Source: CAYNVS01 sp964400725 (GTDB taxonomy: Bacteria; Myxococcota_A; SURF-8; CAYNVS01). Taken from it: a stretch of 5,218 nucleotides of DNA. Positions 1 through 5,218 of the stretch are shown piece after piece; the first letter of the stretch is position 1; each line of letters begins with the position of its first letter. The stretch is taken from the NCBI GenBank assembly GCA_964400725.1, contig CAYNVS010000094.1, positions 1-5,218 of the forward strand, given 5' to 3'. The translations under genes were made by a program, and so were the position numbers. The notes under the pieces were generated by a model, which was not told where the DNA came from, did not search any database, and saw only the letters and a program-made list of their open reading frames with translations.

Positions 1-424
1 CCTCGAGCGCGTCCATAATTTCGGACTCGAGTAAATCAAGCCGCAGGTCGTCGAATAGTTTCTGGTCGTAATCCTTCAGCTCCATAAGTATAGGCTCCAG
101 CTTCTCAAAGTCGAAATCGCCCGATATGAAGGAGCTGTTGAGGGCTACGTTGAGGGCCTTCTCGTCGCTCTCGTCGAGGTCGACCAGGACAACCGGAGCT
201 TCGGTTATACCTTCGCTTTTCAGTATTTTCAGCCTCTGGTGCCCGCCGATGACGCGGTTGTTTCTTCGGTTGACGACTATCTCCTGAACCAGCCCGAACC
301 GCTTAATCGATGAGGCCAGTCCCTCCAGAGCCTCCTTGCCGATTTTCCGAGGGTTATACTCCGCCGGGGATAACTCGCTGATTTTGAGCGTCGTCCGCTC
401 GACGATGGGTAGGTTTGTGGTCAT
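1..424 (-). CDS. ParB/Srx-fold N-terminal domain protein, 3' part cut off by the window edge
   Basis: About 141 codons are visible, starting with ATG at 424-422 and running off the left edge without a stop. The translation has the marks of a ParB-like N-terminal domain: NPRKI (residues 24-28), a following 'LASSIKRFGLVQEIVVN' block, and GGHQRLKIL (60-68), which sits where chromosomal ParB has its GERR-type nucleotide-binding motif. After that comes a 'VDLDESDEKALNVALN' stretch (81-96), common in phage and mobile-element members of the family, where this domain is often alone or fused to a DNA methyltransferase. The start codon overlaps the helicase stop as ATGA, and AAGGAGA lies 7 nt upstream inside the helicase gene, so translation is probably coupled. 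No helix-turn-helix or methyltransferase part is visible because the C-terminus is missing. A role in segregation, DNA modification or nuclease activity cannot be decided from what is present. Confidence 0.85.
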   Translation of the reverse strand, partial: MTTNLPIVERTTLKISELSPAEYNPRKIGKEALEGLASSIKRFGLVQEIVVNRRNNRVIGGHQRLKILKSEGITEAPVVLVDLDESDEKALNVALNSSFISGDFDFEKLEPILMELKDYDQKLFDDLRLDLLESEIMDALE

Positions 425-1806
425 TGATTGTCTCCTTTTTCGGTTGCGGCGGTTTCGCAGAAGCGAAGGTATTCGCCCCGCCATTCGAGCGTCGCCTCGG
501 ACTCCCTGAATTGCCGGTTCTTACGGCAGTAAATCACAGCCAGCCGCTCCAGCCACTTCAAGTCCGCGTCGGGCGGAGCCTTTTTATTCCGAATCGCGCA
601 TTTAAGTATTTTTTCGGGCTCGTCGGTAAAAAGAGCCGGCCTGTGCAGGAATATCACCTTGTCCGCGTCCTGCTCGATCGCGCCCGATTCCCGCAGGTCG
701 GACAGCAGCGGCGCGGGGTTCGTCCGCTTTTCAATTTCGCGGTTGAGCTGCGCTAATAGTAAGACCGGGACTTTTAACTCTCTTGCAAGCTGTTTGCATC
801 CGCGGCTGATAGCCGCCACCTCCTGCTCCCTGTTCGACGCTTTAGTCGGCGTAACGAGCTGCAGATAGTCGATAACGACCATCGCAAGCCCGCTCTTTCG
901 CTTGGTTCTTCTCGCTATCGATGACATTTTCGGCAGCGCGTTGACGTCGTCGTATACGCGAATATTCCACGTCGATATTTCCGCGCTCGCCGACAGAATA
1001 GCCGCGCGCTCTTCCCGCGACAGCTCCCCGGGCTCGAACCCTATCTTCCGCGCCTCGACGCCGGAGACGAGGCTTAAAAGCCGTCTGTGGTTTTCCTCCG
1101 ACGACATCTCTAGACTGAAAAACAAAATAGGCTCGGCCGTCTTCCCTTGCGCGATAAACGCTCTGGCCGCGTTCGCGCATACGTTCAGCGCAAAAGCGCT
1201 CTTGCCGGTCCTTGGTCGCGACGCTATGCAAATCAGCTCGCCGTCCCCAAATTCCACGTGCAGGTCGTCCAGAGACCGATAGCCGCTCGAGACGCGCGGC
1301 AACGCTTGTCTCTTGTTCATCCGGTCGATTATCTGAGCGAGCGTGCGAGCGCTGGAAGGCTCCTCGTCGGAACTGCCCGTTTCGAGGGCGAGGCAGATTT
1401 CCTTTTCCCTCTCGCGCAAAATATCCAGATCCACGCCCTCTTTGGCCGACAGCATGAATTCCCGTCCGAGCTTGAACGCTCTGCGTCTCACCGCTTCATC
1501 CCGCAGCAACTGCAAATGCGTCTCGAATTCGGGACGCATTACCGCGTAAGTTTGAAATTCCGACAAGGCCGCGACGCCGCCAACCGGCTCAAGGTCGCCC
1601 GACCTCGCCAGTATTCCGGCTATCACCGTTTCGTTGTAATTGGCCGGAGCTTCGAGCATAGCCTTGCAGACCGCTCTGCGCTTGGGGTCGGCAAAGTCGT
1701 TCGGCGTTATTTCGTCGCGGAACTCGTCGACGAGGCCGGGTTTGAGAATAAGCGTTCCGATTACGGCGCGCTCGATTTCATTGTTCATATTCGCACGAGT
1801 TACCAT
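421..1806 (-). CDS. Replicative DNA helicase, DnaB family (phage-type)
   Basis: This 461-residue protein has the full DnaB layout. An N-terminal helical domain (about residues 7-105, 'IERAVIGTLI' near its start) is followed by a linker and a RecA-like motor domain (about 172-452). The visible motor motifs are Walker A SRPRTGKS (196-203), the catalytic-glutamate segment SLEMS (E233), Walker B VVIDYLQL (D313), the LAQLNR block (351-356), SDLRESGAIEQDADKVIFLHR (369-389) and a late CRKNR (427-431). The family forms hexameric rings that unwind DNA ahead of the replication fork with ATP. Length is near the usual 440-470. M1 is preferred because GGAAAGGAA stands a short way upstream, whereas M7 has no comparable site. 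The start overlaps the initiator stop by 7 nt. The initiator-then-helicase order is typical of phage replication modules, and the preceding protein may load this helicase. The gene is rather GC-rich, which creates long antisense open frames. Confidence 0.96.
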   Translation of the reverse strand: MVTRANMNNEIERAVIGTLILKPGLVDEFRDEITPNDFADPKRRAVCKAMLEAPANYNETVIAGILARSGDLEPVGGVAALSEFQTYAVMRPEFETHLQLLRDEAVRRRAFKLGREFMLSAKEGVDLDILREREKEICLALETGSSDEEPSSARTLAQIIDRMNKRQALPRVSSGYRSLDDLHVEFGDGELICIASRPRTGKSAFALNVCANAARAFIAQGKTAEPILFFSLEMSSEENHRRLLSLVSGVEARKIGFEPGELSREERAAILSASAEISTWNIRVYDDVNALPKMSSIARRTKRKSGLAMVVIDYLQLVTPTKASNREQEVAAISRGCKQLARELKVPVLLLAQLNREIEKRTNPAPLLSDLRESGAIEQDADKVIFLHRPALFTDEPEKILKCAIRNKKAPPDADLKWLERLAVIYCRKNRQFRESEATLEWRGEYLRFCETAATEKGDNQ

Positions 1807-2609
1807 AGCTTTGTTTCCTTTCCACTTATCGCGGTTATATTGTCATAGGTTCCGGCTAAGACTTTGGACATGTTCTTCGGGCCGGTAAGCCATAACAGAT
1901 TAGCTTTGAAATCTTTAACTTTGCCGGTGAGAAAGTCGCTGTCGGCGCAGCTTTTGAAGTATGCCTCCCACCATGCGAGGTCGGCATGCTCCCTCCACCG
2001 CGCCTTCAGCTGGCGGCAAAGAACTATATCGGACGGGTCCTTAACCTCCGGCAACCGGGGCAGCAGCTTGCGGTAAAGCTCGATGAGCTCGCCGTAAGGC
2101 GTTGCGTCGCTTTTAACTTTTAACCCGGACGCTTCCGCCCGCTTGCGGGGGGTTAGGGGGGATATATTAATTAATTCTTTATATTCTTCGTTTGTGTCCC
2201 GCGCCTGTCCTTCGTCTGTCCCGTCCTTGTCCTTCGTCTGTCCGCGGCAGGCGCATTCGCCGGACTCGCTATGACAGCCGGAATAGAGAGTCCAGTTTTT
2301 AACCGTTATCACCGAGTAATGACTGCCAGGCTCAACCTCGATAAATCCATACCGCGCAAGCTGCGAAACGTAATTCCGCAATGAGGACGGCTTAATCCCG
2401 AGCGCCTCCGCCGCATGGTTCCTGCCGAATACGCATTGCCCGGCTTGAAGCTCGACGACCGTCTCGCCGTTTCCTACGCTTACGGAAATGCTCTGCGGCT
2501 TATACGCCATACGGAAAAGCATCCATACGAATACCTGAAGCAGAGCCGGCTTGCAGAAAACCGGCCAGTCCTCGAACGCCCTCGGTATCTTTATGAAACC
2601 TCTTGACAT
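1800..2609 (-). CDS. Winged-helix replication initiator / helicase-loader-like protein
   Basis: This is a 269-residue protein. Its N-terminal part (about 3-107) looks like the winged-helix domain common at the front of phage replication proteins: GFIKIPRAFEDWPVF, then LQAGQCVFGRNHAAEALGI, then SSLRNYVSQLARYGFIEV (recognition helix and turn) and a wing ending VITVKNW. A polar linker (about 108-170) follows. The C-terminal part (about 171-256) carries WWEAYFKSCADSDFLTGK and FKANLLWLTGPKNMSKVL, the pattern seen at the end of many phage initiator/DnaD-like or DnaT-like proteins that contact the helicase. ATG at 2609 is well set: GGAGGT stands 6 nt upstream and forms the last codons of the preceding gene (AGG AGG TAA). 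The linker-coding DNA holds iteron-like repeats and an AT-rich stretch, so the protein may bind an origin inside its own gene, as lambda O does. The domain-level call is fairly safe. The exact family and loading role are inference. Confidence 0.85.
   Translation of the reverse strand: MSRGFIKIPRAFEDWPVFCKPALLQVFVWMLFRMAYKPQSISVSVGNGETVVELQAGQCVFGRNHAAEALGIKPSSLRNYVSQLARYGFIEVEPGSHYSVITVKNWTLYSGCHSESGECACRGQTKDKDGTDEGQARDTNEEYKELINISPLTPRKRAEASGLKVKSDATPYGELIELYRKLLPRLPEVKDPSDIVLCRQLKARWREHADLAWWEAYFKSCADSDFLTGKVKDFKANLLWLTGPKNMSKVLAGTYDNITAISGKETKLW
2147..2190. other. Candidate DNA-unwinding element and G-tract of a replication origin
   Basis: Positions 2162-2188 are almost pure A/T (it reads ATATATTAATTAATTC at its start), an abrupt dip in an otherwise GC-rich gene. 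It directly adjoins the direct repeats on one side. On the other side it adjoins GGGGGGTTAGGGGGG (2147-2161, plus strand). An AT-rich block beside iterons is where an initiator would be expected to open the duplex. The G tract could help hold one strand open or form a G-rich structure, but with only two G6 runs an intramolecular quadruplex would be limited to two tiers. The stretch is also coding (linker residues near EEYKELINIS and PLTPRKR). Confidence 0.5.
2195..2243 (-). repeat. Iteron-like direct repeats, 22-bp period, inside the initiator gene
   Basis: The 16-mer GGACAGACGAAGGACA (minus strand) occurs exactly at 2243-2228 and again at 2221-2206. A third, degenerate copy begins with GGACA at 2199 and continues with a CGAAG displaced by two bases. 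The start-to-start distance is 22 bp each time, about two helical turns, which would put the sites on one face of the DNA. The copies fall in three different reading frames of the gene, so they do not encode a repeated peptide. Iterated initiator sites next to an AT-rich stretch are the hallmark of iteron origins. Assignment as an origin is inference. Confidence 0.7.
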
Positions 2610-2613
2610 CTGG

Positions 2614-2901
2614 TTACCTCCTTTGGTGTTGAATTACGTTATGTTTATTACTAGCGAGTTTGTTTAAGAACTCCTCGATAGCGGGATGGGGAGACGTCTT
2701 TGGATGGTTCAAAACGACGCTCCCATTGTCGATTTGATCGAGTTCGGAAAAGACTCGTTCTCGCAGACGGTCGAGGTTCTTCATAAGCCGCCACACGAAA
2801 TCGTCCTCGACTTTCATTGTAGCGACCAGACCTGATATAATCAGGGCTTCCTCTTCAAATACCTCGTTCAGCAGGTCGGCGACGAACTTTTTTTCAGTCA
2901 T
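2614..2901 (-). CDS. Small protein of unknown function (95 aa) in the replication operon
   Basis: I do not recognise this protein. It is short, with an acidic N-terminal two-thirds (DLLNEVFEEEALI, VEDDFVWRLMKNLDRLRERVFSELDQID) predicted by eye to be mostly helical. A proline-containing turn (HPKTSPHP, about 66-73) and a basic end (HQRR) follow. There is no signal peptide, membrane segment or cysteine cluster. It is accepted as real because AAAAAGGAG stands 6 nt before the ATG, the gap to the upstream gene is only 3 nt, the gap to the downstream initiator is 4 nt, and its final codons AGG AGG TAA form the initiator's ribosome binding site. Its place suggests a small accessory or regulatory protein of the replication module, but no specific job can be read from the sequence. 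Confidence 0.82.
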   Translation of the reverse strand: MTEKKFVADLLNEVFEEEALIISGLVATMKVEDDFVWRLMKNLDRLRERVFSELDQIDNGSVVLNHPKTSPHPAIEEFLNKLASNKHNVIQHQRR

Positions 2902-2904
2902 CGT

Positions 2905-3753
2905 TTACTCCTTTTTCAAGGCGACTTTTTTGCCTTCTAAAAAGACAAGGGGGGGAGTTTCAAAATCAAGGGGACATTTTTTTGATTTTTTTTGCGGCAA
3001 TTCTTCGAAAAGCGAAATCAGAAGCCTTTGTCGACGCTTTTTTAGAGCCGAAAAAGACCGGTCATTTTCTTCGGTTAAACTGGCGACGGTTCGTCCGTAA
3101 ACCTCAGTAGCGACTAGTAAAAGATAATCCTGCTCGGACAACCGATCGGAATCAAAAAGCCTCTTCAAAGCCGATAGCGTCGCTTCGCTTTCAGCCTTTG
3201 TCTCCGATTTGTAATCCATGTAGTCGATTAGCTCGTCGAGATACTCGGCGCGCCCTTCCGGCATTTCTTCAAAAGGAGCCAGTCTTACCGTTTTGGCGTA
3301 GAGCCATTCCTTTTCACACTCTTCGTAAAGGTCGTGATAAGTATCGTTGAAAATCTTTTTCGCTATGCTCGTCGGCCTTTTACCGACATCGATTTTGGTC
3401 ACGACGTAAAGGAATCGCCAGACCAGGTCATGCCAAAGCTCTTCCGGATCGCGTTTCCATTTCAGGCATTTATAATAGAGGGCAGTCAGTATTGGGCGAC
3501 AGATAAAAGCGATTAACGCTCTCGTTTCATACCCGCTTAATTCCTCGGGAAGACTTAAGAGAGCGCGCAAAACCTCGTCACGTTCTATGGCGCTGAACCC
3601 TCCCGCTTTAACAAGTAAATTTTTTAGTTCTGCTGCGGAATTCCACCTTCTCAAAGGCGGAGCGATGAAGCGAAGTCTTTGAAAATGATCTACGCGCTGG
3701 GGGAATGTGAGTTCTTTCTCGATCTGCTCAAAATACTTTTCAAGCTTCTGCAT
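2905..3753 (-). CDS. Possible sigma-70-like (ECF-type) transcription factor, first gene of the replication operon
   Basis: This 282-residue protein has two parts that recall sigma factors. Residues about 78-152 (RALIAFICRPILTALYY, then RDPEELWHDLVWRFLYVV, then IAKKIFNDTYHDLYEE) follow the helical rhythm of sigma region 2, where 'D.EDL.Q..' is usual. Residues about 193-250 (LSALKRLFDSDRLSEQDYLL, then YGRTVASLTEENDRSFSALKKRRQRLL) resemble the region 4 helix-turn-helix. The match is distant and several consensus positions differ, so this could also be another DNA-binding helical protein. ATG at 3753 is supported by GGAGG 7 nt upstream. The first 75 residues and the basic, proline-bearing tail (about 254-282) have no assignment. 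The gene heads a five-gene operon, follows the only substantial non-coding gap, and its ribosome binding site lies in a hairpin. If it is a sigma factor, it would redirect host RNA polymerase to element promoters. The 3' end is rich in A and C homopolymers. Confidence 0.5.
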   Translation of the reverse strand: MQKLEKYFEQIEKELTFPQRVDHFQRLRFIAPPLRRWNSAAELKNLLVKAGGFSAIERDEVLRALLSLPEELSGYETRALIAFICRPILTALYYKCLKWKRDPEELWHDLVWRFLYVVTKIDVGKRPTSIAKKIFNDTYHDLYEECEKEWLYAKTVRLAPFEEMPEGRAEYLDELIDYMDYKSETKAESEATLSALKRLFDSDRLSEQDYLLLVATEVYGRTVASLTEENDRSFSALKKRRQRLLISLFEELPQKKSKKCPLDFETPPLVFLEGKKVALKKE

Positions 3754-3754
3754 A

Positions 3755-3783
3755 AGGGCGCCTCCTTTCGTCTTGGGCGCCCT
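3755..3783 (-). promoter_or_regulatory. Hairpin overlapping the ribosome binding site of the sigma-like gene
   Basis: A perfect 8-bp inverted repeat, AGGGCGCC (3783-3776 on the minus strand) and GGCGCCCT (3762-3755), encloses a 13-nt loop. In the RNA the Shine-Dalgarno run AAAGGAGG begins in the loop and ends with its last two G residues in the stem, and the ATG follows one base after the stem. The GC-rich stem could reduce ribosome access, which gives a possible translational switch. As DNA it could equally be an operator half-site pair. Confidence 0.55.
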
Positions 3784-3890
3784 AATAATTCATACAATTT
3801 CAGTGCGTTTACTTGGGTTATCCGTGTGAAATTTGTGGGAAATTTATGGGTTGGTAACTTTTTGATTTAATTATTTAAAATGTTACTTTG
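3784..3890 (-). promoter_or_regulatory. AT-rich leader likely to hold the promoter of the replication operon
   Basis: This stretch lies between the upstream gene's terminator and the sigma-like gene, so a promoter is expected here. It is markedly AT-rich. I found no convincing -35/-10 pair: TATGAA and TATTAG occur close to the hairpin, but nothing near TTGACA stands 16-18 bp upstream. The promoter may be activator-dependent or of a non-standard type. Two adjacent 11-bp repeats lie at 3827-3848. Confidence 0.35.
3827..3848. repeat. Tandem 11-bp repeat in the leader, operator-like
   Basis: TGAAATTTGTG (3827-3837) is followed directly by GGAAATTTATG (3838-3848), with 9 of 11 positions identical and a one-helical-turn period. 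Sites of this type, placed in the only regulatory gap, are candidates for binding by a repressor or activator. A winged-helix regulator that could use such direct repeats is encoded next door, but the link is inference. Confidence 0.4.
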
Positions 3891-3923
3891 GTAATAAAAA
3901 ACCGCCCTTTTGAAACGGCGGTT
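3891..3923 (-). terminator. Intrinsic terminator of the winged-helix gene
   Basis: On the minus strand AACCGCC (3923-3917), a 10-nt loop and GGCGGTT (3906-3900) form a GC-rich 7-bp stem, and the following bases run TTTTATTA. It lies 27 nt past the stop of the 336-residue gene. There is no T run on the plus-strand side, so it acts in one direction and separates the two minus-strand transcription units. Confidence 0.85.
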
Positions 3924-3950
3924 CTTACGACATGGGTTTGGCTATATAAC

Positions 3951-4961
3951 TTACAGAATTATTATTTCATCTGGCGGGATGTTAAGTTTGTATCCGACGC
4001 GAGATTTTGTTTTAATTATTTTTGTTAATTCTTTTTTATTTTTTATAACCTGAGCAAACATATTTCTTACTTCCCTGACGAGGTCGTTTATGCGGGAATC
4101 TTGGACAGAACCGGAAGGCCAGAAGGTTTTATCAATATCTTCTCGTCTTACATATCCGCTCTTCGTCTTAGCTTCAATCGCAAGCATTACAAGAAGATCG
4201 AATGCCATTTTGTTAAACGTCAAAGACTGCCCCTTGAATTTGACGATGTGACTCTTTTCAGTAATATCGAGAACAGGCGTTGCCATCTGCTCCGAGGCCG
4301 GACGAAGCATTTCGAGGATCGCGTCGTCTTGCAATAATAACGATTCCGATCTTTTTTGAAATTCGTCAATGGGGCAGACAAATATTCTGTCGTCGCGCAG
4401 ACGGCGAGCCTCGTCTAAATCAATCGTAGGCGGCGACGGAGTAAGGCAGACGATCCTTCCTCCCTTAATTTCGTTACGGATTTCCGAGTGCGAGAGCTTC
4501 AGATTTAGCTTCGTCAGCCTGCAGAGAAATACAATGGAAAGCTTTTCCGGTCCATATACCTTTTCCCCAACAAAGTACATGTCTCTTCCCAGCGTTGTTA
4601 TTTCGGGTCCTTCGACGCTGTTTGCTTGCCGAATCAGGCGGCAAAGCGAATGGCCGTCGATCTCGTATAAGCTGACGTCCGTTTCGCTTAATTTCTGCGG
4701 CGGGACTAAGGCTTGCGGACAAACCGCAAATATCTTGCCGCCCGCCTGGCTGACGATTTTTACGCAATTAATTGACGCGCAATCGCATGGCCCATATTCG
4801 TCAAGGTCGGTAAGTCTTCTAAGCAGACCGCAACCGACGTATTCCATCAGCCGTCTCTTAGGAAAACGAGCAAGCTCTCCCCCTGTCACGCGCCAAGGCG
4901 ACGGACGTCCCAGCCGCTTAAGCAGATATGAGAGAAGGTCGTCTTTCAATGCAGAAGCCAT
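3951..4961 (-). CDS. Cysteine-cluster / winged-helix (OmpR-PhoB-like C-terminal) putative regulator
   Basis: This 336-residue protein has a C-terminal region (about 237-328) with the outline of the OmpR/PhoB effector domain: an initial strand pair (IVKFKGQSLTFN), helix FDLLVMLAIEA, 'VRREDIDKTFW', helix SRINDLVREVRNMF, and a final wing IIKTKSRVGYKL in place of the usual 'I.TVRG.GY.L'. No receiver domain with its phospho-acceptor aspartate precedes it. Instead the N-terminal part has C59, C61, C66 and C81 (C-x-C-x4-C-x14-C), which could bind zinc, and a middle part with EGPEITTLGRDMYFVG, VFLCRLTKL and GGRIVCLTPSP. I have an uncertain memory of mobile-element proteins with this combination but cannot name the family. 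The ATG at 4961 follows an in-frame TGA three codons upstream, and GGAG stands about 13 nt before it, a rather weak site. It overlaps the preceding gene by 44 nt and ends at an intrinsic terminator. Confidence 0.75.
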   Translation of the reverse strand: MASALKDDLLSYLLKRLGRPSPWRVTGGELARFPKRRLMEYVGCGLLRRLTDLDEYGPCDCASINCVKIVSQAGGKIFAVCPQALVPPQKLSETDVSLYEIDGHSLCRLIRQANSVEGPEITTLGRDMYFVGEKVYGPEKLSIVFLCRLTKLNLKLSHSEIRNEIKGGRIVCLTPSPPTIDLDEARRLRDDRIFVCPIDEFQKRSESLLLQDDAILEMLRPASEQMATPVLDITEKSHIVKFKGQSLTFNKMAFDLLVMLAIEAKTKSGYVRREDIDKTFWPSGSVQDSRINDLVREVRNMFAQVIKNKKELTKIIKTKSRVGYKLNIPPDEIIIL

Positions 4962-5218
4962 TATGTTTCAGTTGCTCCATTACCTTTTCTTCAAGGTCTT
5001 TACGGTCAAAGCTCGCTACTGAAGGCGGTTTTATCTTGATTGTTTTCTTGCGAGGCCGACCGTCTATAAAAAATTCCATTTGCATTTTTACGTAGCTTAT
5101 CTCGACTTCCGTTAAATCCATTTGCTCATTTTGCTTCAAAAGAAGCGCTAGTGCGTTTTCCGGGTCATGGACTGTAATCCGCCATCCTCTGCGTCTTCCC
5201 TCGCACACCTGTATTTCC
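4918..5218 (-). CDS. Unknown protein, 5' end probably beyond the right edge
   Basis: An open frame runs from the right edge to TAA at 4920-4918. Inside the window the only plausible start is GTG at 5208 with a GGAAA a few bases before it. The frame stays open to the edge (E-I-Q before the GTG), so the true start may lie outside. The 96 residues from the GTG have a basic N-terminus (CEGRRRGWRITVHDPENAL), a middle strand-rich segment (VEISYVKMQMEFFIDG), a basic patch (RPRKKTIKIKP) and a helical end (KDLEEKVMEQLKHNGF). There is no membrane segment or known motif. It overlaps the start of the winged-helix gene by 44 nt, so the two are probably cotranscribed and coupled. I do not recognise the family. 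A small nucleic-acid-binding or regulatory protein is possible, given the basic patches. Confidence 0.6.
   Translation of the reverse strand, partial: EIQVCEGRRRGWRITVHDPENALALLLKQNEQMDLTEVEISYVKMQMEFFIDGRPRKKTIKIKPPSVASFDRKDLEEKVMEQLKHNGFCIERRPSLISA

Noticed and set aside
842..1231. Minus-strand 129-codon frame inside the helicase gene
   Set aside because: It is a shifted frame within the helicase motor domain, very arginine-rich and without its own motif. There is no sign that the helicase frame is broken.
1147..1848. Plus-strand 233-codon open frame opposite the helicase gene
   Set aside because: It lies wholly antisense to a clear DnaB gene plus the end of its neighbour, its translation shows no domain, and long antisense frames are expected in GC-rich coding DNA.
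2147..2161. Telomere-like GGGGGGTTAGGGGGG as an intramolecular G-quadruplex of three or more tiers
   Set aside because: There are only two G runs, so a stable single-strand quadruplex of three tiers cannot form. It is kept only as a G-tract beside the origin candidate.
3818..3826. TTATCCGTG as a DnaA box
   Set aside because: It matches only the first six bases of TTATCCACA, stands alone, and is far from the iteron cluster.
3854..3886. GTAAC ... GTTAC inverted repeat flanking an AT-rich core in the leader
   Set aside because: Only five bases pair and the arms are 23 bp apart, so it is likely chance in AT-rich sequence.
4369..5022. Plus-strand 217-codon open frame opposite the winged-helix gene
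   Set aside because: The minus-strand reading has domain logic, a terminator after its stop and operon context. The plus-strand reading is serine/arginine-rich with no recognisable motif.

Overview
The window looks like part of the early/replication region of a bacteriophage, prophage or phage-like element of a bacterium. The evidence is the gene content (helicase-loader/initiator-like protein, DnaB-type helicase and ParB-like protein in a row), small tightly packed genes all on the minus strand, and strong AGGAGG-type Shine-Dalgarno sites at nearly every start. The host cannot be named from this sequence. Composition is mixed, with fairly GC-rich helicase and initiator genes and AT-rich regulatory and right-hand parts.

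Layout, in the direction of transcription (right to left): (1) the 3' part of an unrecognised gene entering from the right edge (5218-4918), overlapping by 44 nt (2) a 336-residue protein with an N-terminal cysteine cluster and a C-terminal OmpR/PhoB-like winged helix (4961-3951), which ends in an intrinsic terminator (3923-3891). (3) A 197-bp spacer (3754-3950) holds that terminator, an AT-rich leader with an 11-bp tandem repeat, and a hairpin that partly covers the next ribosome binding site. (4) A second operon then runs to the left edge: a possible sigma-like protein (3753-2905), a 95-residue unknown (2901-2614), a winged-helix replication initiator/helicase loader (2609-1800), a DnaB-family helicase (1806-421) and a ParB-domain protein cut by the left edge (424-1). 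Gaps are 3 and 4 nt, then overlaps of 7 and 3 nt, so the five genes are probably one translationally coupled unit.

The most striking feature lies inside the initiator gene. Two exact 16-bp direct repeats and a degenerate third copy, spaced exactly 22 bp, are followed by an AT-rich stretch of about 27 bp and a G6-TTA-G6 tract. Because 22 is not a multiple of 3, the copies are read in different reading frames, so the repetition exists in the DNA and not the protein. This resembles the lambda layout, where origin iterons lie inside the O initiator gene, and it suggests that this is the element's replication origin.

Proposed working model (inference): the sigma-like protein and the winged-helix/cysteine protein act in gene control, the initiator binds its own gene's iterons and melts the neighbouring AT-rich DNA, and it then loads the DnaB-type helicase. 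The role of the ParB-like protein is open. There is no gene-free stretch longer than 300 bases, and no tRNA, rRNA, CRISPR or insertion sequence was seen.
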